Shown: positions 11,523-21,940, counted from the first letter of the stretch. The stretch: DNA of 64,000 nt from Blattamonas nauphoetae (GCA_033064195.1 JARBJD010000074.1:62001-126000), one strand, 5' to 3'. Notes: generated from the letters alone by a model not told the origin. Program-made: numbers and translations.

Positions 11523-12449
11523 ATGTACTACTATCCATCAAAGGGCAATAATGAAGAACGTTTTGACAATACTCTTGCTGGACTTGTCCAGCAATTCGGA
11601 ATAGAACCATCTGCCTTCCCAAAGCAACAACAATTTCTCATCTTCTACAACATCCAAGACGCTTACGCTTACTTTCTTGAATTTTTCCCTGAATTAGCAT
11701 TAATGTTTCTGCATCCGAATGCGAGTCTTCTTGATTTTGCTATGAAACTTCGAGAGAATTCGTTTGAACTAGAATCAACTTTCACCGCAAAGCAATTCAG
11801 TCGATTATATCAAGATTTTCTCAAACATCTCCAAAAAATTCCGCGCTATGGCGCAGTTCTTTTAAACCAAACGCTCTCAACTTGTCTTTGCTTTGAATAC
11901 ATCTCAATGGAAAGAAAATGGAACTTTCCTTCATCCATTTTAAACCCAATGGAATCCCCAACTGAATGTGTTGAACGAATCATCAAGCGCGATGCAGGGA
12001 TAGACATTTCTGGGCTTTTAACTGATCGTACAACTAAAATCAACGTGAAATTGGGTCATACTGATTCAACCTTCTTTGTCATCCCTGGAATTTCTGATAC
12101 ACAAACTCTACGTCCTGAGAAACAAACAGATATTGCTGCCATACGCTGGCTCCCACTTTCAGACCTTCCGTCATCACGAAAACACAGTGAATATCACAAT
12201 TTTTCATCGGGCTCAGCGGAAGCGGCCATCGAGTTACTAACAATACAATCCAATATATCCAAGATTACCACGCAGACGAGTAAATGTAAAAAGGATGGAA
12301 TTCCTTTTTGGTCTGAATTGGAGGAAAAGCCAGAACCTTACGTAGATTCAGACCAAAAACAGATAAATGAATCTTTTATCAAATTCACTTTCCAATCCAA
12401 ATTAGACTCCTATTATGCAGATCTATTTGGTGATACTTCCAATAGTTGA
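11523..12449 (+). CDS. Dcp2-like protein with degenerate Nudix box
   Basis: This is a single-exon protein of 308 residues. The first ~110 residues look like the Dcp2 N-terminal (box A) domain, followed by a Nudix-type core (YGAVLLNQTLSTCLCFEY ... WNFPSSILNPMES). Dcp2 removes the mRNA m7G cap using the Nudix box G-x5-E-x7-R-E-x2-E-E-x-G. Here the corresponding stretch reads S-x5-E-x7-RIIKRDAG. The first Gly is Ser, the Glu after the Arg is Ile, and the metal-binding Glu-Glu pair is Arg-Asp. Hydrolysis is therefore unlikely. The late Nudix strand and helix (KINVKLGHTDSTFFVI ... IAAIRWLPLSDLPSS) are well kept, so the fold seems maintained. It may be a catalytically dead paralogue or cap/RNA binder. 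It sits 33 bp after the pecanex-like stop on the same strand. Confidence 0.75.
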   Translation: MYYYPSKGNNEERFDNTLAGLVQQFGIEPSAFPKQQQFLIFYNIQDAYAYFLEFFPELALMFLHPNASLLDFAMKLRENSFELESTFTAKQFSRLYQDFLKHLQKIPRYGAVLLNQTLSTCLCFEYISMERKWNFPSSILNPMESPTECVERIIKRDAGIDISGLLTDRTTKINVKLGHTDSTFFVIPGISDTQTLRPEKQTDIAAIRWLPLSDLPSSRKHSEYHNFSSGSAEAAIELLTIQSNISKITTQTSKCKKDGIPFWSELEEKPEPYVDSDQKQINESFIKFTFQSKLDSYYADLFGDTSNS

Positions 12450-12814
12450 TAAGCTTCATATCTCAACTTGTTTGTTGGCTCAAATTTCCCAAGAACAATG
12501 ATTTCTAGGACTCTACTTCTTTGTTGAAAACTGATACGATCACAATGAAATCCAGAAGCTTCTCAATGCTGGACGATGTCTTCATGTTGTCGGACGATGT
12601 GGGTTGATCATTTTTTTTCTATAATTAAGTGATGAAAAGCAATCAAAAAGAGTTAAATGAAATATAAAGGAGAATTACATCACTTTTGGGTTTCTTCCTC
12701 ATTCAATGCACGTTGAATAAAGCCAAACAAGTCGCCCATAAACATATCTTTCCGCGACACCTTCCAAGGAATCTGAGCTGCCACCTATTTTCATGATCTA
12801 GGACACGTCATCAT

Positions 12815-13046
12815 CGAAAAGGTATGTGCACACTTTAGTCCCCATTTCATCCGAGCCTTTTTTCCAGTCCCTTTTTCATAATGTCCGGTTGTCTTCACAG
12901 CCCCCCTGCTCAAGAGCAGGGGGGCTGTGAAGACTATTAGTGAATTCTCAAAAGAAACTGTGGAAGAAAGGCTCTTAGTGAAGTGAAAAGACAAAAAGGT
13001 GCAATGGTCGGATCGTTGTGGGGGCTAAAGTGTGCATATACCTTCG
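12815..13046. mobile_element. MITE-like palindromic element (~230 bp)
   Basis: Imperfect inverted repeats bound this segment: left GGTATGTGCACACTTTAGTC (12821-12840) against the reverse complement of the right end near 13018-13042. A perfect 21-bp palindrome (12891-12911 / 12914-12934, 2-nt spacer) lies near its middle. It has no coding capacity. No clear target duplication was identified, so the family is open. The rest of 12450-13437 shows no gene. Confidence 0.6.
12891..12934. repeat. Perfect 21-bp inverted repeat (hairpin)
   Basis: The arms GTCTTCACAGCCCCCCTG... at 12891-12911 and their exact reverse complement at 12914-12934 are separated by AA. The arm is GC-rich at its tip, so it would form a very stable hairpin or cruciform. 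Confidence 0.95.
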
Positions 13047-13437
13047 AAAAAGAATGATTTATCGAGAAAACTGAGTCGATTCAAGTTTCGTCAAGACTCC
13101 TTGAACATACAGTCATGGACAAAAGTCTTCGGCAGAGGGCGATGGAGTTTATGAACAGATCATTTCTTTTCCTTTTTTCCGAATCACTTCAGTCCACTCT
13201 AACTTTGCATTTTCTGAAAAAGAAACCCAATAGAGTCTGTCGATGTGAAACAATCAAAGAATGACTGATGTGAAATTGAGAGACAAAACTATCACAATGG
13301 ACGCTCCTCCAGTTCAACCAACCCGAATTGTTCTGCCATCCGCTCCGACTGAGGAAGAAGGAAAACAGGCAGATGAGAATTGGCATCAACCGAGGGAAGA
13401 CGCTGATGGTGCTGTCACCAAAGCGGCGAAATTCATA

Positions 13438-13610
13438 GACCCACTCAAAACCCGGAATTTCTCCATAACCCGGAATTGACATCTCATTTAGCATAATAGA
13501 CATTTCTAAGGACAGTGTTTTACTCTTAAGCTTATTCATTTCATCAGAACTGAAGAAACCATGTTGTTTCTTACGAAATGGGCTGATCTCTATCAATTGT
13601 GAAGACAGTT
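13438..13610 (+). repeat. Left terminal inverted repeat (173 bp)
   Basis: It begins GACCCACTCAAAACCCGG directly after TA. It matches the reverse complement of 18286-18458 over the whole 173 bp with one visible mismatch (at the GATAGAG/GATGGAG position). Confidence 0.95.
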
Positions 13611-13734
13611 TGCCGACCTGGACTTCCCGAGAAGAAAATGTTCTGTTATTTAGAAAAAGAGTACTACAAACTGATGGATGAATGAAATGGGTGTCTCGAA
13701 AGTACATTTTAGAACAATATGTGGGAACGATCTC

Positions 13735-15840
13735 GCTCATTTCAATCGATTGCTCTCGTCGCTCTCGCTCATCCCTCCCCATCCATCCTATCCATCCCGC
13801 TCTTCTCAATCGATTGCCCTCGTCGCTCTCGCTCATCCCTCCCCATCGATCCGGTCCATCTCGCTCATCCCTCCCCATCGATCCTGTCCATCCCGCTCTT
13901 CTCAATCGATTGCCCTCGTCGCTCGCGCTCATCCCTCCCCATCGATCCGGTCCATCTCGCTCATCCCTCCCCATCGATCCTGTCCATCCCGCTCTTCTCA
14001 ATCGATTGCCCTCGTCGCTCTCGCTCATCCCTCCCCATCGATCCTGTCCATCCCGCTCTTCTCAATCGATTGCCCTCGTCGCTCTCGCTCATCCCTCCCC
14101 ATCCATCCTATCCATCCCGCTCTTCTCAATCGATTCCTCTCGTCGCTCTTCTCAATCGATTGCCCTCGTCGCTCTCGCTCATCCCTCCCCATCGATCCTG
14201 TCCATCCCGCTCTTCTCAATCGATTGCCCTCGTCGCTCTCGCTCATCCCTCCCCATCGATCCGGTCCATCTCGCTCATCCCTCCCCATCGATCCTGTCCA
14301 TCCCGCTCTTCTCAATCGATTGCCCTCGTCGCTCGCGCTCATCCCTCCCCATCGATCCGGTCCATCTCGCTCATCCCTCCCCATCGATCCTGTCCATCCC
14401 GCTCTTCTCAATCGATTGCCCTCGTCGCTCTCGCTCATCCCTCCCCATCGATCCTGTCCATCCCGCTCTTCTCAATCGATTGCCCTCGTCGCTCTCGCTC
14501 ATCCCTCCCCATCCATCCTATCCATCCCGCTCTTCTCAATCGATTGCCCTCGTCGCTCGCGCTCATCCCTCCCCATCGATCCGGTCCATCTCGCTCATCC
14601 CTCCCCATCGATCCTGTCCATCCCGCTCTTCTCAATCGATTGCCCTCGTCGCTCTCGCTCATCCCTCCCCATCGATCCTGTCCATCCCGCTCTTCTCAAT
14701 CGATTGCCCTCGTCGCTCTCGCTCATCCCTCCCCATCCATCCTATCCATCCCGCTCTTCTCAATCGATTCCTCTCGTCGCTCTTCTCAATCGATTGCCCT
14801 CGTCGCTCTCGCTCATCCCTCCCCATCGATCCTGTCCATCCCGCTCTTCTCAATCGATTGCCCTCGTCGCTCTCGCTCATCCCTCCCCATCGATCCTGTC
14901 CATCCCGCTCTTCTCAATCGATTGCCCTCGTCGCTCTCGCTCATCCCTCCCCATCGATCCGGTCCATCTCGCTCATCCCTCCCCATCGATCCTGTCCATC
15001 CCGCTCTTCTCAATCGATTGCCCTCGTCGCTCGCGCTCATCCCTCCCCATCGATCCGGTCCATCTCGCTCATCCCTCCCCATCGATCCTGTCCATCCCGC
15101 TCTTCTCAATCGATTGCCCTCGTCGCTCTCGCTCATCCCTCCCCATCGATCCTGTCCATCCCGCTCTTCTCAATCGATTGCCCTCGTCGCTCTCGCTCAT
15201 CCCTCCCCATCGATCCGGTCCATCTCGCTCATCCCTCCCCATCGATCCTGTCCATCCCGCTCTTCTCAATCGATTGCCCTCGTCGCTCTCGCTCATCCCT
15301 CCCCATCGATCCGGTCCATCTCGCTCATCCCTCCCCATCGATCCTATCCATCCCGCTCTTCTCAATCGATTCCTCTCGTCGCTCTTCTCAATCGATTGCC
15401 CTCGTCGCTCTCGCTCATCCCTCCCCATCGATCCGGTCCATCTCGCTCATCCCTCCCCATCGATCCTGTCCATCCCGCTCTTCTCAATCGATTGCCCTCG
15501 TCGCTCTCGCTCATCCCTCCCCATCGATCCGGTCCATCTCGCTCATCCTCCCGTCGATCCTATCCATCCTGCTCTTCTCAATCGATTCCTCTCGTCGCTC
15601 TTCTCAATCGATTGCCCTCGTCGCTCTTGCTCATCCCTCCCCATCGATCCGGTCCATCTCGCTCATCCCTCCCCATCGATCCTGTCCATCCCGCTCTTCT
15701 CAATCGATTGCCCTCGTCGCTCTCGCTCATCCCTCCCCATCGATCCGGTCCATCTCGCTCATCCCTCCCCATCGATCCTGTCCATCCCGCTCTTCTCAAT
15801 CGATTGCCTTCGTCGCTCTCGCTCATCCCTCCCCTTCGAT
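13735..15840 (+). repeat. Tandem satellite, ~29 blocks (64-bp and ~96-bp variants)
   Basis: A pyrimidine-rich unit built on CGATTGCCCTCGTCGCTCTC + GCTCATCCCTCCCCATCGAT + CCTGTCCATCCCGCTCTTCT repeats about 29 times. Some units gain a ~32-bp internal duplication (CCGGTCCATCTCGCTCATCC), making ~96 bp. Short 29-bp variants (CGATTCCTCTCGTCGCTCTT) also occur. The unit has no stop in any plus frame, so all three plus frames are open for about 2.4 kb. They spell the same SLIPPHRSCPSRSSQSIALV-type peptide in rotation. This is best read as satellite DNA, not protein. Confidence 0.95.
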
Positions 15841-15849
15841 CCTGTCTGT

Positions 15850-16130
15850 CTCGCTCCCTCCTCTCCGTTCTGTTCCTCTCGATCACTCCCTCCTCTCCGT
15901 TCTGTTCCTCTCGATCACTCACTCCTCTCCGTTCTGTTCCTCTCGTTCACTCACTCCTCTCCGTTCTGTTCCTCTCGATCACTCACTCCTCTCCGTTCTG
16001 TTCCTCTCGATCACTCACTCCTCTCCGTTCTGTTCCTCTCGATCACTCACTCCTCTCCGTTCTGTTCCTCTCGATCACTCACTCCTCTCCGTTCTGTTCG
16101 TCTCGAGCGCTCCCTCCTCTCCGTTTGTTT
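15850..16130 (+). repeat. 32-bp tandem repeat (8 copies and a partial ninth)
   Basis: The unit CTCCGTTCTGTTCCTCTCGA + TCACTCACTCCT recurs every 32 bp, with single-base variants, directly beside the larger satellite. The minus-strand transposase frame runs into its last copies (ending ...RDEQNGEE). Confidence 0.95.
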
Positions 16131-16131
16131 G

Positions 16132-18213
16132 ATTTTGGCTGTTGATCTGACGAGTCAGAATCGATCGTAATCACTGATAACTTTTTCTTTGACGGCCTAC
16201 GAGCTCTTTTCCCCTCAACAATCAACCCTGGTTCCACCAGGTTCATCATCGCCTCCAAATCAAAACCCTCTTCAAATTCTGCGTCGCTATCGTAGTCCAT
16301 ATCCACAATATTGTCTGTGTCTTCCCCAATCAGAGCTTCAGTCGAGTCAGTTTGACTGAAGGACATTTGTTCAGACGTCGTCACGTGTGAGGAATCCGAA
16401 TCGTCAACGGACGAGCTTTCTCGAACCTCTTTCTTCATTCGGAACCGTTTTTTCGTTGCGTTTCGGATCTTACCGCTCGGCTTGAGGAGCTGGTCGAGGC
16501 GTTTGAGTTCCAATTTCATCCTTCGTTCCTGTTTTCGCATGTTGGCGTCGATTGTCTTCAGTATTTTGCCTTGCTGGTGATGCCGCCATCGGTTCCTAAA
16601 CTCGGGATCTGTGATGACGTGTCCGCTGATGGGAAAAGCCCAGTCGCAGACACATCACCGATTGTTTCTGTGGATTCAATTGGACCGGCAAGGAGTTCTT
16701 CCATAGTGCCATCTTCAAGGATTTTGTGTCGCCATCGACCAGTCTCCCATTCTGAATCGGGATTCTCCATATTGTCCAATTCTTGAGCAATCGAGGTTGG
16801 ATTCGAGTGTTCGTGCATGAGTTTTGCTAGCATTTTGCTTGGTGATGCTAAAATCAGGCCAGCCATTTTGAAGCCATTCCTGATACATTCCGAGTTCATT
16901 GCACTGTCGATAGCCGCAAAAACTCGATCAAGGAAATGATCCCGACCACGCTCATCCTTTCGTCTGGAAGGAAATGTCACACCACAGAGCCCCTCTTTCC
17001 ACTTCTTGTTCGGAAGTTGATCGAGGGGCTGGAGAAACTCAGAACTGTGAGAGGGGAGGATGATGACGTCTACTCCCCTCTCGGCCAGCCAATCCATGAG
17101 ATCAAGATTGTGTCTGCTTGAATGGCCATCAATAATCAACAGGGCACGCTCCGGCTGGGCTTGAGTCGCGTCTGTTGATTCGTCCTCACGATTGTCGATA
17201 TCTGGTGATTCTCTTATTTCAGATTCGCTAGTCTTCTTTCTTTTTCTCGTTGTTTCCGTTGCTCTTCTTCTAATTTCTTTTCTTTCGTTTCCTTTTTGTT
17301 GGAGGTGCATCTTGCGGCAATCTTCAATTTCTTTCATGATGGAATTTTTGACAATGTCCTCGAATATTGTTGACGTCATCCATCCCTTCGGTGACGTACG
17401 CATGGTTAGCCATTCTTCTTTGTGGTCTTTTAGGATGGGAAGTGGGTAGTCATTGTGGAAGATGAGATGCGATCGATAGCGTTTTCCTGACGCACCAACC
17501 ACAAATAGTGATGTCATTTTCGTCATTGGTTTCGTTCGGACTGTGTAGCAACGTTGACGGGTTGTTTGACCGATTACTTTCCCAGGTCGGAAGGATCTGT
17601 TCTGAAGAGAAGTTTCGTCAGCTTGGATGATTAGATCTTTGTGGTAGTGGTGGGTTGACGTTAATTGATAAAGTTTTCGTAAAATGGGACAACTGTTTCG
17701 ACAGTAGAGGCATTGAATCTCGCCTGATCCACCACTACAGGGCGAAGTGTTTTCAGTTCGATGTGCCTTGCCAGAAAGTGATAGACCCATCCAGCAGATG
17801 GCAACTGGGGATATTCGACCGTGGGCGTTCTTCGGGACTTGATGAACTGTGCCTGAAGGAGAATCATGGAAGAATGGTCATACTTTCAATCGAACTTGCA
17901 TGTAGAGAGGACAATCATTTTTCTGGTCTAGCTTTTGGATGTGACGTAGGAGGATGTCTTCTTCGTTGACGGTGAGATAGGGAGGCCGTCCAGACCTGTG
18001 TGGTTCGCGCCCCTTTTTGATCGCTTCTTTCATCCTCCATTTTGAGGTTGGACTGTGACCATCCTTTGATGAACATGTTCTCTTCCTCTTCCGAATAGGT
18101 GCTTCTTCTTGATACGACGAAGCGGAATCACCATCATCTGAAGTAAAGTCTATCATTTGAATTCGACCCATTTTAATTTTTTCGTTGTCGAAAGATACAA
18201 GAAAGGTCATCAC
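16132..18213 (-). pseudogene. DDE_1 (Tigger/pogo) transposase, frame-broken
   Basis: Minus-strand transposase of the 5.0-kb element. The start at 18213 leads into a DNA-binding region (GREPHRSGRPPYLTVNEED). A 31-nt host-type intron (17853-17883) follows, then KSRRTPTVEYPQLPSAGWVY and HFLARHIELKTLRPVVVDQA. The catalytic core has three Asp: IIQADETSL, ALLIIDGHSSRHN and FLQPLDQLPNKKWK. The C-terminus is a basic, then acidic/Ser-rich tail. The frame shifts once at about 17665-17700, between the CENP-B-like half and the DDE core. It shifts again at about 16560, where the long frame ends ITSKAKY and the +1 frame continues ILKTIDANMRKQERRM. The stop falls inside the 32-bp satellite. Catalytic residues are intact despite the breaks. 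Confidence 0.85.
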
Positions 18214-18285
18214 GATTGCGAAACGTGTGAAAACATCGATATTGAATCAGAGAAGCACAATAAGAGTGTGAGAAATCCAGTAATG

Positions 18286-18458
18286 AACTGTCTTCACAAT
18301 TGATGGAGATCAGCCCATTTCGTAAGAAACAACATGGTTTCTTCAGTTCTGATGAAATGAATAAGCTTAAGAGTAAAACACTGTCCTTAGAAATGTCTAT
18401 TATGCTAAATGAGATGTCAATTCCGGGTTATGGAGAAATTCCGGGTTTTGAGTGGGTC
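18286..18458 (-). repeat. Right terminal inverted repeat (173 bp)
   Basis: It is the mirror of 13438-13610 and ends CCGGGTTTTGAGTGGGTC before TA. The open frame that can be read through it is just repeat sequence. Confidence 0.95.
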
Positions 18459-18569
18459 TATCATTTAATACAAATTAAAAAATTCAAAAATAAATTTTCA
18501 TTCGTTGTTTTTATCATTTGTGACTTTCCGAGACTTCAATTCTGTCATCGATGGGTTCGATCAGTCATG

Positions 18570-20460
18570 TTTGATCAGAGAAAGTACTTCAATGGGACTC
18601 GATCATCTCATCTCGTTCATGACGTCTCTTTACTGTTTGATTTAGGTGTGTTTCACTTTCTACTTTCACATTTGTTCTCTTTTCTTTTTCGCCAACTCAT
18701 TCTCGTTCTCGATCATCGACTTTTTTCTTCTCCTCTCATTTAGGTACACTAATTTGTTTTATCTTCTGGAATTTCGTTTCTGACTTCTCTTCAACAGGTT
18801 TGTTCTCTTGTTCAATTCATTCTTTCATAAAACTCTTTTTTGTACCTTCTCTGATCGAACCGAAAAGTGACCTTCAAATCTGGTCGACCGTCGCGTCTTA
18901 TCGTTTCGAATGTTGTTTCACTACCGAAAATTAACTTGTATGTTCTTCTCTTTCTTTCATTCTCTTTTGACACTCTCTTATGACCTCGAAATCACTGATC
19001 ATCTCAACACCGACGCACTATCACCGCTTACTTTTCGAAAGTGACTTTCACCGAAGAATTAAAACTTGTTTGTTCTCTTTTTTGTTTATTCTTTTCCTAA
19101 GACTCATTCTTGTACCGTCATTTTCACTTCACCTTTTGTCTTCTCTTTTTCTCTCTCCACTTCATTCTTGGATTTTCATTGTCACTTCATTCTTATTTAT
19201 TCTTCATTGTCTCTCACTTTTTTCAAAAATTAAAGTTGAACATGAGTTCTAAAAATTTGTGATCAACTTTTTGGTGCTCGAAATTTCTCGATCGATCGTC
19301 GATTTTGATTCAGAAGGTACGCCGCTTTGTTTTACTTTCTATTGACCTTGAATTCATGTTCTCCCTCTTTTGACTTTCTCATTTTAACTCTTCTCTTTTG
19401 ATAAAACTCATTCTCGGACTCAATTTTGCTCTTTTTCAGTCTTCTTCATTCAGGTACAGTACAATGTTTTATGTTCTAACGAAGGTGGATCCAAGTCGAG
19501 ATTAACCGGTTTGTTCACTTTTTCACTGAATTCTTTGATAAAAACCATTGTTGTACCAGATACAATCGATCACAAAAGGCACCTTCGAATTGGGTACACG
19601 ATCGCGGTTTATCGTTCACAGAATGTGGTATTACCGAAGTGAAACCGGTATGATCACGTTTTATTATTCGTTCACTTTTTAAAACCCATAGTTAACTCGA
19701 TGTCAATGATCCTCACATCTGAGGTACAGTATGGTGTTTTAGACTTCGAAAGAATGTGTCACTGAAGGATTGAAACTGGTATCCTCTGTTTCCACATTCA
19801 TTCTTTCTTAAAATCAATTTGTGTACCAGATAAAGTGGACTGAAGAGTGACCATCCAATCGAGTGAAGCGTTGCTGTTTATGGTCGCAAAGGATGTCTCA
19901 CAACTGGAACCAAACTGGTATTCTCTTGTTTTTTATTTATCTAATTCTAAAATTCAATTATGAACACAATAGAAACAATCCACAGCGTCCGCTCGATATC
20001 AATTCTCCAATTATGTTTTAAGATTCACAAGTATGTTTTTCTAAACTCACTTCACATGGATTAGACTACATTGGTTTCGTTCGCGCATAAAAATCATTTT
20101 GTAACCTTGATCTCGTCGTTTTTTACTCTCCTCGTTTCTTTCGTCCCTCACTTCACTTTATTGTTTGATTGCCACTTCATTCACTTTTGTTTGCTCTTTG
20201 TTTGTGAAATTTCGATTCACGCGATCATAAAACACATTTCTGAACCAGGATCTCGTTGGTTTTGATCTTCTCGTTTCTTTCGTCCCTCACTTCACTTTAT
20301 CGCTTGATTCTCACTTCATTCACTTTTGTTTGCTCTTTTTATGCGAAATTTCGATGAACGCGTTCATAAAACACATTAGTGTACCTCATATCTCACTTTA
20401 TCCATTTCACCATTCACTATCATACTTGCTCACTTCATTGTACCTTGTTTCAATCTATTT
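18570..20460 (+). repeat. Diverged ~135-140-bp satellite array
   Basis: A motif of the type AAAC(T/C)GGTAT(G/C)...TTC...GTACCAGAT recurs near 18799, 18930, 19063, 19502, 19640, 19769 and 19913. Spacings are about 130-146 bp. Better-conserved copies (CATAAAACACATT...GTACC/GAACC) start at 20086, 20226 and 20365, at 139-140 bp. Unit boundaries are blurred by divergence. No gene is visible. Confidence 0.6.
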
Positions 20461-21700
20461 TTGTCAAATTAAGCAAAAAAGTCAAAAACAATGAAGACAT
20501 AATGATGTGCGCGTGAGGTGTGAACGACGGAAAAAAGGGTTGTGAAATGAGGTAAATGAGAGTGTCTTATGAACGGATAAGTGGTGAAATGGAACAAAGA
20601 AGATGAGTGATACAATGTGCTGAAATGAGTTTTTGTTAAAACAAACATACGGACAAGATATGGGGAAAAAGACGTAAAATCAACTTTATAGAAAAAGTAC
20701 CGAACAAAAGTGTTAAAAAATTCAGCCACTCCCTCCTCAGAACGTGAGAAAGGGAGGATGATATGTGAAAACACATACAAAAATGACGGTGACTGAAAGT
20801 GAGGTGAAAATGTGGTGAATCAAAGGTGTGTGCAAAAAAAGTGGACGAATGAAGTGGGAAAACAGGAAATCTCAAAAAAGCGTCGCTAGGACGCGAATGC
20901 GAAGAATTCAAAAGATCTAACACTAAAAACGAAAATTGGGAAAAAAGTGTCCGAAGGATTGTGACGTGAAAAGGTTCATACCTAAAGTCGCCAGAAGGCG
21001 TTTTTATCCAATCTAACACAAAAAGGCGTCATAAGAGGACGATTCCTGAGCGAAAGATGATGGAAGACAGGGTCCATACCGTATCTCGAAAATTTCGACT
21101 CGTAAAAATCCTCAATGGGTCGGATCAAACTTTTTTTCCAAAAAGTGTTTTTTATCGCGAATCTCACCTTTCGAAATCGATTTTGTAATTGTCGAAGGTG
21201 TTTGAGGTGAATTTGAGCCATATAGCAGCAGTTTTAAGCAAATTCTGAAAATCGACTTTTTGGTCACTTTTTCGACCACAGTTCGGTACGTAGCTCCGCG
21301 AATTCTCAACCGATTTTCATCGGGTTTGTTTTGATCGATGACTCACATCGTCCCCGACATTTTAGAATTTTTTTCGATTTTTTTCGAAGTGGTTCTCAAC
21401 TTGGATTCACTTTGTTCGAGTTCAAAAGTGAAAAAACATCGAAAAAAGTGACAACATTTTTGGAAAGTATCAAAAATTTGATTCAAAATTGACGCTTAAA
21501 ATGAGGTCAAAATATTGGATATATTTTTGGAATTTAGGTCAAATATTGGCATCATTGAAATGGCCTAAATTCCTTTTAATACAAGATGTAGAAATGGTCA
21601 ATCGGAATTGACTTTTCGTTTCTAATTTCAACGACTATTTCAATCTGGTTCCCAAATCGTCTACTATACTACTTCAGAAGTCCAGTTCCAGCTGTTGTCT
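20461..21700. other. AT-rich intergenic stretch, no gene recognised
   Basis: Low-complexity, homopolymer-rich sequence. Open frames of up to ~125 codons exist on the minus strand but are Phe/Ser/His-rich and lack any recognisable motif. I see nothing else in it. Confidence 0.5.
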
Positions 21701-21714
21701 CTGTCACTCTCGAA

Positions 21715-21936
21715 TTGTTTCATCGTCTCGTTCTGACTTGTTCTGATGAGGCGCGAATGAAGTTGGTGAAGCATGGATTGTTGGATATTGTTGTGTTTGC
21801 AGTGTCGCAATCGTCGTTTCTGTCGGATTATGAAAGCGGGATTGTTGTGATTGGTGGACTTCTACAGTCGATACATCGAATGTGTCTGAAGAAGTGGATT
21901 GAAGGAACGGACTTCTCGTCTCTGCTGACAAGATGA
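21715..21936 (+). pseudogene. C-terminal fragment of a repeated protein family
   Basis: This is a 73-codon fragment (SDEARMKLVKHGLLDIVVFA ... VVIGGLLQSIHRM ... EGTDFSSLLTR). It shares the GGLL-SIHR...GTDF-SLL block with another fragment at 49500-49610, so both derive from one family. It lacks any N-terminal part and ends at the edge of inserted elements A and B. Function is unknown; the helical text suggests an ARM-like repeat, which is only an inference. Confidence 0.5.
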
Positions 21937-21940
21937 GGAG

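Larger units (their letters stand above)
13438..18458 (-). mobile_element. Pogo/Tigger-type DNA transposon, 5,021 bp, with internal satellite
   Basis: The element is flanked by TA dinucleotides (13436-13437 and 18459-18460), the expected Tc1/mariner/pogo target duplication. It ends in 173-bp inverted repeats that differ at about one base. It carries a minus-strand DDE transposase (about 16132-18213) and, between the transposase 3' end and the left repeat, 2.4 kb of tandem repeats. TIR identity implies recent movement. The transposase has two frame breaks, so this copy is probably non-autonomous but mobilisable. Inverted repeats of 173 bp are much longer than the ~25 bp usual for Tigger. Confidence 0.9.

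Noticed and set aside
12891-12934. Rho-independent bacterial terminator
   Set aside because: The stem is GC-rich but there is no downstream T-run, and the context is a eukaryotic genome; the symmetric outer repeats fit a mobile element better.
13189-14028. Minus-strand 279-aa protein with DEGNRLRRAGW repeats
   Set aside because: It is antisense reading of the same satellite continued through the left TIR of the transposon.
13735-15840. CRISPR array
   Set aside because: Repeats are contiguous, without unique spacers, and vary as a satellite; the host is eukaryotic.
13678-16170. Three overlapping 808-830-aa proteins on the plus strand
   Set aside because: They are rotated readings of a satellite unit that lacks stops in every frame; no domain and no initiation context.
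18300-18743. Plus-strand 147-aa protein starting MMEISPFRKKQHGFFSS
   Set aside because: The first part is the right TIR (same peptide appears inverted at the left TIR) and the rest is AT-rich intergenic text.
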